Positions 43,938 to 53,319 of a stretch of 64,000 nucleotides of DNA are shown piece by piece; position 1 is the first letter of the stretch, and every line of letters starts with the position of its first letter. The stretch spans positions 347,384 through 411,383 of the forward strand of contig NZ_BMVW01000003.1 of the NCBI RefSeq assembly GCF_014650915.1. Reading direction: 5' to 3'. This DNA is from Streptomyces poonensis. GTDB taxonomy: Bacteria; Actinomycetota; Actinomycetes; Streptomycetales; Streptomycetaceae. The notes beneath the pieces were generated by a model, which had not been told where the DNA came from, did not search any database, and saw nothing but the letters and a program-made list of their open reading frames with translations. The translations under genes were made by a program, and so were the position numbers.

Positions 43938-43972
43938 CCGGGCGCGCACCCTCACTCGGGGTGTGCGCCCGG
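43938..43972 (-). terminator. Terminator of the ALDH gene
   Basis: Arms CCGGGCGCGCACCC (43938-43951) and GGGTGTGCGCCCGG (43959-43972), one G-T wobble and a 7-base loop, 40 bases past the ALDH stop. Confidence 0.65.
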
Positions 43973-44011
43973 TCGCTGCGTGCGGCGAGGTCGCTAGGCG
44001 GCACGGACTGG

Positions 44012-45580
44012 TCACGGCATCAGCTGGTACTCCGGGAAGTTGCCCGGCAGCCGCTCCCCCGCCGGTCCCTCGGTGACCGCGCGGACCAGGAGCTCACCGC
44101 CGACGAAGGCGCCGCGCCAGGATGCGCCGAAGCCGCCGAACAGCTCGTCGCGGTCGCCGCGGGAGCGGGGCTTGCCGTGGCCGACCTTGAAGGCGCGGAT
44201 CTGGGGGGCCAGGCGGTCGTAGGTGGCCTTGTCGTCCGTGGAGAGGGTGGCGACCAGGGCACCGTTCGACGCGTTCATGGCTGCCAGCAGTTCCGCCTCC
44301 GTGTCGACCAGGACGATCGTGTCGACCGGGCCGAAGGGTTCGGCGTGGTGGAGGGGTGAGGACGGGGGCGGGTTCAGCAGGGTGACCGGCTGGACGTACG
44401 CCGCTGTGTCCTGGCCGGGGAGGAAGCGGGCGTCGGCCGGCTTGCCGCGGTGGAGCGGGATCGCGCCGCGGTCGATGGCCTCCGCCACCTGGTCGGTGAG
44501 TTCCTTGGCCTTGGCCGCGTTGATGACCGGGCCGAAGTCCAGGGTCGGGTACGGGTCGTCCGGGTGCTCCACCGCGAGTGGGTGGCCGATCTTCAGGGTG
44601 CGTACCGCCGGGAGGTAGGCCGCCAGGAAGTCGTCGAAGAGGGAGCGTTGGACGACGAAGCGGGGGTACGCCGTGCAGCGCTGCTTGCCGTAGTCGAAGA
44701 GCTTGGGGATGACGGCCGTGAGCGCGTCCCAGTCCGTGTGGTTCCAGATGCCCCAGGTGTTCAGGCCCTCCTGTTCGAGGATGTGGCGCTTGCCCAGGTC
44801 TGCCACGGCCGTGGCCACCGCGGCGCCTGTGTCGCGGCCGCCGACGAAAGAGACGCAGCCGATCTCGGGGGCGCGGACCAGTGCCTCCGAGAGTTCGCCG
44901 CCGCTGCCGCTGACCAGGGTGACGGGTATCCCCTCGCGGGCGGCCAGCGCGCAGGCCAGGGTGAGGCAGGCGACACCGCCGTCGGTCGGGGTCTTGGCGA
45001 TGACCGCGTTGCCCGCCAGGGCCTGTACCAGCATCGCGTGAACGAGCACGCTCATCGGATAGTTCCAGCTGGCGATGTTGGAGACCGGGCCGGGCAGAGG
45101 GGCGCGGCCGTCGATCATGGTGTCGATGCCGTCGACGTACCAGCGCACGCCGTCGATGGCGCGGTCCACGTCGGCCTGTGCGAGGCGCCAGGGCTTGCCG
45201 ATCTCCCAGACGAGGAGGAGGGCGAGGAGCTCCCGGTGCTGGGTCAGGGCGTCGAGGGTGGCCGCCACGCGCGCACGGCGTTCGGGGAGGGGGATGTGGC
45301 GCCAGGCGCGGTGCTGGTCCAGTGAGGCGCGTACGGCCTGGTGGGCGGTGGCGCCGTCGAGGCGGGGCGGGCCGGCGATGGGGCTGCCGTCCACGGGGCT
45401 GGTCGCGGGCAGGGCCCGGCCGTCCGCCTGCCAGGTGGCGTCCCAGAGATTGAGGACGCGGTCGTCGCGGAAGGCCTCGGGGGCCACGGCGAGGCAGCGC
45501 TGCCAGGCCTCCGGCCAGGAGGTTTCGGACTTGAGGGTGAGGGTGGTGGGGGTCGTGGGGGTTGAAGCCGTTGATGCCAT
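44012..45580 (-). CDS. Aldehyde dehydrogenase-family protein of the oxalate locus
   Basis: 522 residues from ATG 45580, which follows GGAGCAACGA. The ALDH fold shows VWEIGKPWRLAQADVDRAID, NIASWNYPMSVLVHAMLVQALAGNAVIAKTP (cofactor-binding region, in two adjoining stretches), SFVGGRDTGAAVA and the catalytic Cys in DYGKQRCTAYPR. The general base region reads ILEQEGLNTWGIW, unlike the usual LELGGKNP, so this is a divergent branch. It is encoded 159 bases after sucD on the same strand. In oxalate metabolism an aldehyde such as glyoxylate could be the substrate, but that is a guess from context. Confidence 0.75.
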   Translation of the reverse strand: MASTASTPTTPTTLTLKSETSWPEAWQRCLAVAPEAFRDDRVLNLWDATWQADGRALPATSPVDGSPIAGPPRLDGATAHQAVRASLDQHRAWRHIPLPERRARVAATLDALTQHRELLALLLVWEIGKPWRLAQADVDRAIDGVRWYVDGIDTMIDGRAPLPGPVSNIASWNYPMSVLVHAMLVQALAGNAVIAKTPTDGGVACLTLACALAAREGIPVTLVSGSGGELSEALVRAPEIGCVSFVGGRDTGAAVATAVADLGKRHILEQEGLNTWGIWNHTDWDALTAVIPKLFDYGKQRCTAYPRFVVQRSLFDDFLAAYLPAVRTLKIGHPLAVEHPDDPYPTLDFGPVINAAKAKELTDQVAEAIDRGAIPLHRGKPADARFLPGQDTAAYVQPVTLLNPPPSSPLHHAEPFGPVDTIVLVDTEAELLAAMNASNGALVATLSTDDKATYDRLAPQIRAFKVGHGKPRSRGDRDELFGGFGASWRGAFVGGELLVRAVTEGPAGERLPGNFPEYQLMP

Positions 45581-45739
45581 TCGTTGCTCCGCTCTCGGTG
45601 CACAGTCGGGGGCGGGGTCGTACACATGGCTCGCCTCGCGTACCGGTGGAGCCACGGTGGGTACGCGAGGCGCGGTACCCAAGACGGTAGTCAGAGGGGG
45701 TGGCGCCGGGAAGTCATCTTTCGTCAGCGATGGGTGACA

Positions 45740-46639
45740 TCAGGCTTGATTCCCCGCACGCTCCGCTTCCAGGCGGGTGAGGACGAGCCGTGCCGTCTCG
45801 GTCGGTGTGCCGCCGACGGGCACTCCGGCCGCCTCCAGGGCCTCCTTCTTCGCCTGGGCGGTGCCCGAGGAGCCCGACACGATGGCGCCCGCGTGTCCCA
45901 TCGTCCTGCCCTCGGGCGCGGTGAAGCCCGCGATGTAGCCGATGACCGGCTTCGTGACGTGCTCGCGGATGTAGGACGCAGCTCGTTCCTCCGCGTCGCC
46001 GCCTATCTCGCCGATCATGACGATGACGTCGGTCTCCGGGTCCTGTTCGAACGCGGCGAGGCAGTCGATGTGGGTGGTGCCGACGACCGGGTCGCCGCCG
46101 ATGCCCACGCAGGTGGAGAAGCCGGTGTCGCGGAGCTCGTACATGAGCTGGTAGGTGAGCGTGCCGGACTTCGAGACCAGGCCGATGCGGCCCGGCTTGG
46201 TGATGTCGGCCGGGATGATGCCCGCGTTGGACTGGCCCGGAGTGATCAGGCCGGGGCAGTTGGGGCCGATGATGCGGGTGCCCTTCGATTTCGCGTACGC
46301 GGTGAAGGCGACCGCGTCGTGGACCGGGATGCCCTCGGTGATGACGACCGCCAGGCCGATGCCGGCGTCGGCGGCCTCGGTGACGGCCGCCTTCGCGAAG
46401 GCCGGTGGCACGAAGACGACGGTGACGTCCGCGCCGGTCGCGTCCATGCCCTCGTGCACCGTGCCGAAGACGGGAACGGCACGCTCGTCGAAGTCGACCG
46501 TCCTGCCCGCCTTGCGCGGGTTGACGCCGCCGACCACGTTCGTGCCGGCCGCCAGCATGCGGCGGGTGTGCTTCATGCCCTCGCCGCCCGTCATGCCCTG
46601 GACCAGGACCCTGCTTTCCTTGGTGAGGTGGATCGCCAT
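45740..46639 (-). CDS. sucD: Succinate-CoA ligase alpha subunit
   Basis: 299 residues. The CoA-binding Rossmann domain opens [40 protein letters not shown] and [16 protein letters not shown] follow; the phospho-accepting His is in [21 protein letters not shown]. Standard length. It is transcribed right after sucC with an 11-base gap. Its place beside oxc and frc suggests a dedicated paralogue supplying succinyl-CoA or buffering CoA for formyl-CoA:oxalate CoA-transferase, in addition to any TCA-cycle copy elsewhere. Confidence 0.92.
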   Translation of the reverse strand: MAIHLTKESRVLVQGMTGGEGMKHTRRMLAAGTNVVGGVNPRKAGRTVDFDERAVPVFGTVHEGMDATGADVTVVFVPPAFAKAAVTEAADAGIGLAVVITEGIPVHDAVAFTAYAKSKGTRIIGPNCPGLITPGQSNAGIIPADITKPGRIGLVSKSGTLTYQLMYELRDTGFSTCVGIGGDPVVGTTHIDCLAAFEQDPETDVIVMIGEIGGDAEERAASYIREHVTKPVIGYIAGFTAPEGRTMGHAGAIVSGSSGTAQAKKEALEAAGVPVGGTPTETARLVLTRLEAERAGNQA

Positions 46640-46650
46640 GTGCCGGCTCC

Positions 46651-47781
46651 TTACGCTGCGTGGGCGAGGTCGGCGGCGCGGCGCGCGGCACCGTCCATGG
46701 TGGTGGCCTGCTGGACCAGGGGGTGGGCCCGCTCGTCGAGGATCGCGCGGCCGCGTGCCGCGTTGTTGCCGTCGAGGCGGACCACCAGCGGTTTCGTGAG
46801 CCGGACCGAGTCCAGGGCCCGCACGATGCCGTCGGCGACCGCGTCGCATGCGGTGATGCCGCCGAAGACGTTGACGAGGACCGATTTCACGGCCGGGTCG
46901 GAGAGGATGACGGAGAGGCCGTCGGCCATGATCTGGGCGCTCGCGCCGCCGCCGATGTCGAGGAAGTTGGCGGGGCGGGCGCCGCAGCCGGCGACCACGT
47001 CGAGCGTCGACATGACGAGGCCGGCGCCGTTGCCGATGATGCCGACCTCGCCGTCCAGTCTCACGTAGGTGAGGCCCTTGGCGGCGGCTGCCGCTTCCAG
47101 CGGGTCCTCGTGGGTGTCGTCCTCGTCGCCCCAGCGTGCCTGGCGGAAGCGGGCGTTGTCGTCGAGGGTGACTTTGCCGTCGAGAGCGAGGATCCGGCCC
47201 TGTGTCGTGCGCACGAGGGGGTTCACCTCGACCAGCAGGGCGTCCTCACGGGTGAGGATCTCCCAGAGGCGTACGAGGACGTCGACGGTCTGGGGTGGCA
47301 GTCCGGCGGCGTCGGCGATCCGTGCCGCCTTCGCGGTCGTGACGCCCTCGGCCGGGTCGACGGGGATGCGGACGACCGCCTCGGGCCTCGTCGCGGCGAC
47401 CTCCTCGATCTCCATGCCGCCCTCGGCCGACGCGATCGCGAGGAAGCGGCCGACGGCCCGGTCGAGGACATAACTGACGTAGAACTCGCGCTCCACTTCC
47501 ACCGGCTGGGCCAGCATCACTTTGCCGACCGTGTGGCCTTTGATGTCCATGCCGAGCATGTGGCGGGCCGTCAGCTGTGCCGCCGCCGGATCGGCGGCGA
47601 GCTTCACGCCGCCCGCCTTGCCGCGGCCCCCGGTCTTCACCTGGGCCTTGACGACGGAGCGCCCGCCGAGCCTGCGGGCGATCTCCCGCGCCTCCTCGGG
47701 TGAGTGCGCGACCTCGGCCCGCGGCACCGGGATGCCGTATTCCTCGAAGAGTTCCCTTGCCTGGTGTTCGTACAGGTCCAT
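46651..47781 (-). CDS. sucC: ADP-forming succinate-CoA ligase beta subunit
   Basis: 376 residues. ATP-grasp domain from [20 protein letters not shown] with [20 protein letters not shown], then the metal-site [15 protein letters not shown], and the C-terminal ligase-CoA domain with [23 protein letters not shown] and [13 protein letters not shown]. Together with SucD it forms the ligase converting succinate, CoA and ATP to succinyl-CoA. It is first in the minus-strand arm of the oxalate locus, divergent from oxc across 260 bases. Confidence 0.93.
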   Translation of the reverse strand: MDLYEHQARELFEEYGIPVPRAEVAHSPEEAREIARRLGGRSVVKAQVKTGGRGKAGGVKLAADPAAAQLTARHMLGMDIKGHTVGKVMLAQPVEVEREFYVSYVLDRAVGRFLAIASAEGGMEIEEVAATRPEAVVRIPVDPAEGVTTAKAARIADAAGLPPQTVDVLVRLWEILTREDALLVEVNPLVRTTQGRILALDGKVTLDDNARFRQARWGDEDDTHEDPLEAAAAAKGLTYVRLDGEVGIIGNGAGLVMSTLDVVAGCGARPANFLDIGGGASAQIMADGLSVILSDPAVKSVLVNVFGGITACDAVADGIVRALDSVRLTKPLVVRLDGNNAARGRAILDERAHPLVQQATTMDGAARRAADLAHAA

Positions 47782-47921
47782 TCCGGCTCCTGACCATCGA
47801 GTCAGCTGAAGAGTCGATCGGGGGCCGGTGGAAGGGCCGCGTCACGCAGCCGTTCACCAAACCCTCGGAAAGTGCCGCACGCCCCCTGGACACCACCCAC
47901 CGGATGCGGGATAACAAGCTT

Positions 47922-47945
47922 CATACAGTATTCGTCGACTGTATG
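47922..47945. promoter_or_regulatory. Inverted repeat CATACAG-N10-CTGTATG between sucC and oxc
   Basis: Perfect 7-base arms at 47922-47928 and 47939-47945 inside an AT-rich patch, with near-symmetry outward (TTCATACAG against TTGCATACAG in complement). One site between two divergent arms of the oxalate locus suggests a shared regulator; no regulator gene lies next to it in the window. Confidence 0.6.
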
Positions 47946-48040
47946 CAATCTACCGCGACGGCATCCACGAGCAGTGTCCGCACCTCGTTCGAGCTGCGTG
48001 AACGCGCACCCCATCCCCTACGAAGGGACAGGACTTCGCC

Positions 48041-49726
48041 ATGCCCGACGACAACAGCCAGAACCTCATCTCCGGTGGGCACCTGGTCGCCAAGGCACTC
48101 AAGGCGGAGGGTGTGGAGGTCATCTACACCCTCTGCGGCGGCCACATCATCGACATCTACGACGGCTGCGTCGACGAGGGCATCAAGGTCGTCGACGTCC
48201 GTCACGAGCAGGTCGCCGCCCACGCCGCCGACGGGTACGCGCGCATCACCGGCAGGCCCGGCTGCGCGGTCGTCACGGCCGGCCCGGGTACGACCGACGC
48301 CGTGACCGGTGTCGCCAACGCGTTCCGCGCCGAGTCACCGATGCTGCTGATCGGTGGCCAGGGGGCGCACACCCAGCACAAGATGGGGTCGCTGCAGGAC
48401 CTTCCGCACGTCGACATGATGACGCCGATCACCAAGTTCGCGGCGACCGTGCCGGACACGGCGCGTGCGGCCGACATGGTGTCGATGGCGTTCCGCGAGT
48501 GCTACCACGGAGCGCCGGGGCCCTCCTTCCTCGAGATTCCGCGGGATGTGCTCGACGCCAAGGTGCCGGTGGAGAAGGCGCGGGTGCCGAAGGCCGGCGC
48601 CTACCGTGCCTCGACCCGCTCGACCGGTGACCCCGAGGCCGTGGAGAAGCTGGCCGATCTGCTGGTGCACGCCGAGAAGCCCGCCATCCTGCTGGGCAGC
48701 CAGGTGTGGACGACCCGTGGCACCGAGGCCGCCATCGAGCTCGTCCGTACGCTGAACATCCCCGCCTACATGAACGGCGCCGGCCGTGGCACGCTGCCGC
48801 CCGGGGACCCTCACCACTTCCAGCTCTCGCGCCGGTACGCCTTCACCAACGCCGACGTCATCGTCATCGTCGGTACTCCCTTCGACTTCCGCATGGGCTA
48901 CGGCAAGCGGCTCTCCCCGGACGCGACCGTCGTGCAGATCGACCTCGACTACCGGACCGTCGGCAAGAACCGCGACATCGACCTCGGGATCGTCGGTGAC
49001 GCCGGAATGGTGCTGAAGGCCGTGACCGAGGCCGCCTCCGGGCGCCTCAACGGGGGCGCGTCGAAGCGCAAGGAGTGGCTCGACGAGCTGCGCGCCACCG
49101 AGCAGACGGCGATCGAGAAGCGGCTGCCGCAGCTGAGGTCCGACGCCTCCCCCATCCACCCGTACCGGCTGGTCAGCGAGATCAACGACTTCCTCACCGA
49201 GGACTCGATCTACATCGGCGACGGCGGTGACATCGTCACCTTCTCCGGGCAGGTCGTGCAGCCCAAGTCACCCGGGCACTGGATGGACCCGGGCCCCCTC
49301 GGCACACTCGGCGTCGGTGTCCCCTTCGTGCTCGCGGCCAAGCAGGCGCGGCCCGACAAGGAGGTCGTCGCCCTCTTCGGTGACGGCGCGTTCTCCCTGA
49401 CCGGCTGGGACTTCGAGACCCTCGTCCGTTACGACCTCCCCTTCGTCGGCATCGTCGGCAACAACTCCTCCATGAACCAGATCCGCTACGGCCAGGCCGC
49501 CAAGTACGGCAAGGAGCGCGAGCGGGTCGGCAACACCCTCGGTGACGTCCGGTACGACGAGTTCGCGCGCATGCTGGGCGGCCACGGCGAGGAGGTCCGC
49601 GACCCCGCCGACATCGGCCCCGCGCTGCGGCGCGCCCGCGAGTCCGGGAAGCCCTCGCTGATCAACGTCTGGGTCGACCCGGACGCGTACGCCCCCGGAA
49701 CCATGAACCAGACCATGTACAAGTGA
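48041..49726 (+). CDS. oxc: Thiamine-diphosphate enzyme, probable oxalyl-CoA decarboxylase
   Basis: 561 residues with the three-domain ThDP fold: N-terminal pyrimidine-binding domain with the activating Glu in VRHEQVAAHAADGYAR and TAGPGTTDAVTGVANAF, central domain from about residue 195, and C-terminal domain with the ThDP/Mg motif GDGAFSLTGWDFETLVRYDL to GNNSSMNQ. Oxalyl-CoA decarboxylase and acetolactate synthase cannot be separated by these motifs alone; the frc gene 12 bases downstream, the acyl-CoA ligases and the antiporter make decarboxylation of oxalyl-CoA to formyl-CoA the best reading. Homologues of this gene may carry an acetolactate-synthase label. Confidence 0.78.
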   Translation: MPDDNSQNLISGGHLVAKALKAEGVEVIYTLCGGHIIDIYDGCVDEGIKVVDVRHEQVAAHAADGYARITGRPGCAVVTAGPGTTDAVTGVANAFRAESPMLLIGGQGAHTQHKMGSLQDLPHVDMMTPITKFAATVPDTARAADMVSMAFRECYHGAPGPSFLEIPRDVLDAKVPVEKARVPKAGAYRASTRSTGDPEAVEKLADLLVHAEKPAILLGSQVWTTRGTEAAIELVRTLNIPAYMNGAGRGTLPPGDPHHFQLSRRYAFTNADVIVIVGTPFDFRMGYGKRLSPDATVVQIDLDYRTVGKNRDIDLGIVGDAGMVLKAVTEAASGRLNGGASKRKEWLDELRATEQTAIEKRLPQLRSDASPIHPYRLVSEINDFLTEDSIYIGDGGDIVTFSGQVVQPKSPGHWMDPGPLGTLGVGVPFVLAAKQARPDKEVVALFGDGAFSLTGWDFETLVRYDLPFVGIVGNNSSMNQIRYGQAAKYGKERERVGNTLGDVRYDEFARMLGGHGEEVRDPADIGPALRRARESGKPSLINVWVDPDAYAPGTMNQTMYK

Positions 49727-49738
49727 GGAGCGCTCGGC

Positions 49739-51010
49739 ATGACCACTCCCTCGAGCACGGCACCCTCGACCGAGGCGTCCTCGGCCAAGGCCCTCGCCGG
49801 CATCCGCGTCCTGGACATGACGCACGTCCAGTCCGGGCCCTCCGCGACCCAGCTCCTCGCCTGGCTCGGCGCGGACGTCGTCAAGCTGGAGGCGCCGACC
49901 GGTGACATCACCCGCAAGCAGCTGCGGGACATCCCGGACGTCGACTCCCTCTACTTCACGATGCTCAACTGCAACAAGCGGAGCATCACCCTGAACACCA
50001 AGACCGAGCGCGGCAAGGAGCTGCTCACCGAGCTGATCCGGCGTTCCGACGTCATGGTCGAGAACTTCGGGCCGGGCGCGGTCGACCGCATGGGCTTCAC
50101 CTGGGACCGCATCCAGGAGATCAATCCGCGGATCGTCTATGCCTCCATCAAGGGGTTCGGGGACGGCCCGTACACCAACTTCAAGGCGTACGAGGTCGTC
50201 GCGCAGGCCATGGGCGGGTCGATGTCGACCACTGGCTTCGAGGACGGGCCGCCGCTGGCGACGGGGGCCCAGATCGGGGACTCGGGCACGGGCGTCCATG
50301 CCGTGGCGGGGATTCTCGCGGCGCTGTACCAGCGGGAGAACACCGGGCGCGGTCAGCGGGTCAATGTGGCCATGCAGCATGCCGTGCTCAACCTCTGCCG
50401 GGTGAAGCTGCGCGATCAGCAGCGCCTGGCCCATGGCCCGCTCGCTGAATATCCCAACGAGGACTTCGGCGACGAAGTTCCCCGCTCGGGAAATGCTTCG
50501 GGCGGCGGTCAGCCGGGGTGGGCGGTGAAGTGCGCTCCCGGCGGCCCGAACGACTACGTGTACGTGATCGTGCAGCCGGTGGGCTGGAAGCCGATCACCG
50601 AGCTCATCGGCCGGCCGGAACTCGCCGAGGACCCCGAGTGGGCGACGCCCGAGGCCCGGCTGCCCAAGCTGAACAAGATGTTCCAGCTGATCGAGGAGTG
50701 GTCCTCGACGCTGCCGAAGTGGGAGGTGCTGGAGCGGCTCAACGCCCACAACATCCCGTGCGGGCCGATCCTCTCCACCAAGGAGATCATCGAGGACCGG
50801 TCGCTGGTCGCCAACGAGATGGTCGTGACGGTGCCGCACCCCGAGCGGGGCGAGTTCACGACCGTGGGCAGCCCGCTGAAGCTCTCCGACTCGCCTGTGG
50901 AGGTGACCAGTTCTCCGCTGCTCGGCGAGCACAACGAAGAGGTGTACGTCGGTGAGCTCGGCCTCGGTGACGAGGAGCTGCGCCTGCTCAAGTCGAACGG
51001 GGTGATCTGA
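49739..51010 (+). CDS. frc: Formyl-CoA:oxalate CoA-transferase (CaiB/BaiF family)
   Basis: 423 residues, class III CoA-transferase. [20 protein letters not shown] opens the first domain, [15 protein letters not shown] and [12 protein letters not shown] follow, and the catalytic Asp is in [19 protein letters not shown] (Asp181). The length and the GDSGTG block are those of formyl-CoA transferases. It moves CoA from formyl-CoA to oxalate, feeding the decarboxylase encoded just upstream and closing the cycle. Tight spacing on both sides supports one operon. Confidence 0.9.
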   Translation: MTTPSSTAPSTEASSAKALAGIRVLDMTHVQSGPSATQLLAWLGADVVKLEAPTGDITRKQLRDIPDVDSLYFTMLNCNKRSITLNTKTERGKELLTELIRRSDVMVENFGPGAVDRMGFTWDRIQEINPRIVYASIKGFGDGPYTNFKAYEVVAQAMGGSMSTTGFEDGPPLATGAQIGDSGTGVHAVAGILAALYQRENTGRGQRVNVAMQHAVLNLCRVKLRDQQRLAHGPLAEYPNEDFGDEVPRSGNASGGGQPGWAVKCAPGGPNDYVYVIVQPVGWKPITELIGRPELAEDPEWATPEARLPKLNKMFQLIEEWSSTLPKWEVLERLNAHNIPCGPILSTKEIIEDRSLVANEMVVTVPHPERGEFTTVGSPLKLSDSPVEVTSSPLLGEHNEEVYVGELGLGDEELRLLKSNGVI

Positions 51011-51011
51011 C

Positions 51012-53147
51012 GTGATGGCCGAGGACCGGGTGCTCAGGGTGCGTGCGCTGCTCGACGCCGTGCGCGCCGAGGGGCGCGGCGCGCTGACCGCGCCCGAGGG
51101 CAAGGTGATCGCCGACGCGTACGGGATCGCCGTACCCGGTGAGGAGCTGGCGACGGACGTCGACGAGGCGGTGGCGTGCGCGGCGCGCTTCGGCGGTCCC
51201 GTCGTGATGAAGATCGTCTCCCCCGACATTCTGCACAAGACCGACGCGGGCGGCGTGGTCGTCGGTGTGGAGGGCGCGGCGGACGTACGGGCCGCGTTCT
51301 GCCGGATCGTCGAGAACGCGCGCGCGTACAACGCCGAGGCGCGCATCGAGGGCGTGCAGATCCAGGAGCTGCTGCCGAGCGGGCAGGAGGTCATCGTCGG
51401 CGCGGTGACCGACCCGACCTTCGGGAAGGTCGTGGCGTTCGGACTCGGCGGGGTCCTCGTGGAGGTCCTCAAGGACGTCACCTTCCGGCTGGCGCCCGTC
51501 TCCGCCGACGAGGCCCTGTCCATGCTGGACTCCATCCGCGCGGCCGAGGTGCTGCGCGGGGTGCGGGGCGCGCCGGCCGTGGACCGGTGGGCGGTCGCCG
51601 AGCAGATCCGGCGGGTCTCCCAGCTCGTCGCGGACTTCCCGGAGATCGCCGAGGTGGACCTCAATCCCGTGATCGCCACCCCGGAGGGAGCCGTCGCGGC
51701 GGACATCCGCGTGATCCTCGCCGACTCGGTGCCGAAGCCGCGGCGCACCTACACGCGCGCGGAGATCCTCACCTCGATGCGGCGGCTGATGCAGCCCTCG
51801 TCGGTCGCCGTGATCGGCGCCTCCAACGAGCCGGGCAAGATCGGCAACTCGGTGATGCGCAACCTCGTCGACGGGGGCTTCGCCGGGGACATCCATCCGG
51901 TGAACCCCAAGGCCGATGACATTCTGGGCCGCAAGGCGTACAAGAGTGTCACGGACGTTCCCGGTGAGGTGGATGTGGCGGTCTTCGCGATCCCCGCCAA
52001 GTTCGTGGCCTCGGCGCTGGAGGAGGTGGGGCGCAAGAGGATCCCGAACGCCGTGCTGATCCCCTCCGGGTTCGCGGAGACCGGTGAGCACGAGCTTCAG
52101 GCCGAGATCGTGGCGGTCGCCGAGCGGCACGGCGTCCGGCTGCTCGGGCCGAACATCTACGGCTACTACTCGACGTGGCAGGACCTGTGCGCCACGTTCT
52201 GCACGCCGTACGACGTCAAGGGCGGGGTGGCGCTGACCTCGCAGTCCGGTGGCATCGGGATGGCCATCCTGGGGTTCGCGCGGACCACGAAGACGGGTGT
52301 GTCGGCGATCGTCGGGCTCGGCAACAAGTCCGACCTGGACGAGGACGACCTGTTGACCTGGTTCGGCGAGGACCCGCACACCGACTGCATCGCCATGCAC
52401 CTGGAGGACCTCAAGGACGGGCGCGCGTTCGTGGAGGCCGCGCGGGCGACCGTACCGAAGAAGCCGGTCGTGGTGCTGAAGGCCGGGCGTACGGCGGCGG
52501 GCGCGAAGGCGGCCGGGTCGCACACGGGCGCGCTGGCCGGCGACGACGCCGTGTATGACGACGTGCTGAAGCAGGCCGGTGTCATCCGGGCGCCCGGGCT
52601 GAACGAAATGCTGGAGTACGCGCGCGCGTTGCCGGTGCTTCCGGTCCCCACCGGGGACAACGTCGTCATCATCACGGGGGCGGGTGGCAGCGGCGTGCTC
52701 CTGTCCGACGCAGTCACCGACAACGGGCTGTCCCTGATGGAGATCCCGCCGGACCTGGACGCGTCCTTCCGGAAGTTCATCCCGCCCTTCGGGGCCGCGG
52801 GCAACCCGGTGGACATCACCGGTGGCGAGCCACCGTCGACGTACGAGGCGACGATCCGGCTCGGCCTCGAGGACCCGCGCATCCACGCGCTCGTCCTCGG
52901 CTACTGGCACACCATCGTCACCCCTCCCATGGTCTTCGCCGAACTCACCGCGCGCGTGGTGGCCGAGTTCCGCGCGCGTGGCGTCGAGAAGCCCGTGGTG
53001 GCGTCGCTCGCGGGCGATGTCGAGGTCGAGGAGGCGTGCCAGTACCTCTTCGAGCGGGGGGTCGTGGCGTACCCGTACACGACCGAGAAGCCGGTGGCCG
53101 TGCTCGGTGCCAAGTACCGGTGGGCGCGGGCGGCGGGGCTGCTGTGA
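51012..53147 (+). CDS. ADP-forming acyl-CoA synthetase (fused subunits)
   Basis: 711 residues from GTG, or ATG one codon later. The order is beta-alpha: an ATP-grasp domain at about residues 10-235 (VVMKIVSPDILHKTDAGGVV, VGAVTDPTFGKVVAFGLGGVL), a CoA-binding Rossmann domain from about 255 (SVAVIGASNEPGKIGNSVM), then the ligase-CoA domain with TSQSGGIGMAILG and the phosphorylated-His candidate in GSHTGALAGDDAVYDD. Such acetate-CoA-ligase-type proteins make an acyl-CoA from acid, CoA and ATP reversibly. Here it could prime the cycle with formyl-CoA or oxalyl-CoA, or recover energy from formyl-CoA. It starts one base after frc. Confidence 0.85.
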   Translation: MMAEDRVLRVRALLDAVRAEGRGALTAPEGKVIADAYGIAVPGEELATDVDEAVACAARFGGPVVMKIVSPDILHKTDAGGVVVGVEGAADVRAAFCRIVENARAYNAEARIEGVQIQELLPSGQEVIVGAVTDPTFGKVVAFGLGGVLVEVLKDVTFRLAPVSADEALSMLDSIRAAEVLRGVRGAPAVDRWAVAEQIRRVSQLVADFPEIAEVDLNPVIATPEGAVAADIRVILADSVPKPRRTYTRAEILTSMRRLMQPSSVAVIGASNEPGKIGNSVMRNLVDGGFAGDIHPVNPKADDILGRKAYKSVTDVPGEVDVAVFAIPAKFVASALEEVGRKRIPNAVLIPSGFAETGEHELQAEIVAVAERHGVRLLGPNIYGYYSTWQDLCATFCTPYDVKGGVALTSQSGGIGMAILGFARTTKTGVSAIVGLGNKSDLDEDDLLTWFGEDPHTDCIAMHLEDLKDGRAFVEAARATVPKKPVVVLKAGRTAAGAKAAGSHTGALAGDDAVYDDVLKQAGVIRAPGLNEMLEYARALPVLPVPTGDNVVIITGAGGSGVLLSDAVTDNGLSLMEIPPDLDASFRKFIPPFGAAGNPVDITGGEPPSTYEATIRLGLEDPRIHALVLGYWHTIVTPPMVFAELTARVVAEFRARGVEKPVVASLAGDVEVEEACQYLFERGVVAYPYTTEKPVAVLGAKYRWARAAGLL

Positions 53148-53319
53148 CGGAGCGGCCAGTACCGGGATCGCTGCGGCTGCTGGGGGGCGGTACATGAGGT
53201 GAGTGAGGGCGGAGGCGGCCGACGGTGCGCGTCGGCCGCCCCCAGGACCCGTGCGCGCACGAAAGGCATTGGACAGGGGGCGCTGGCCAGAACTTTCGAC
53301 GCAAGGGGTGCATGAGTCA

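Noticed and set aside
45740..47781. sucCD as simply the TCA-cycle succinate-CoA ligase
   Set aside because: Position in the divergent oxalate locus makes a dedicated paralogue more likely, although a second copy cannot be verified from this window.
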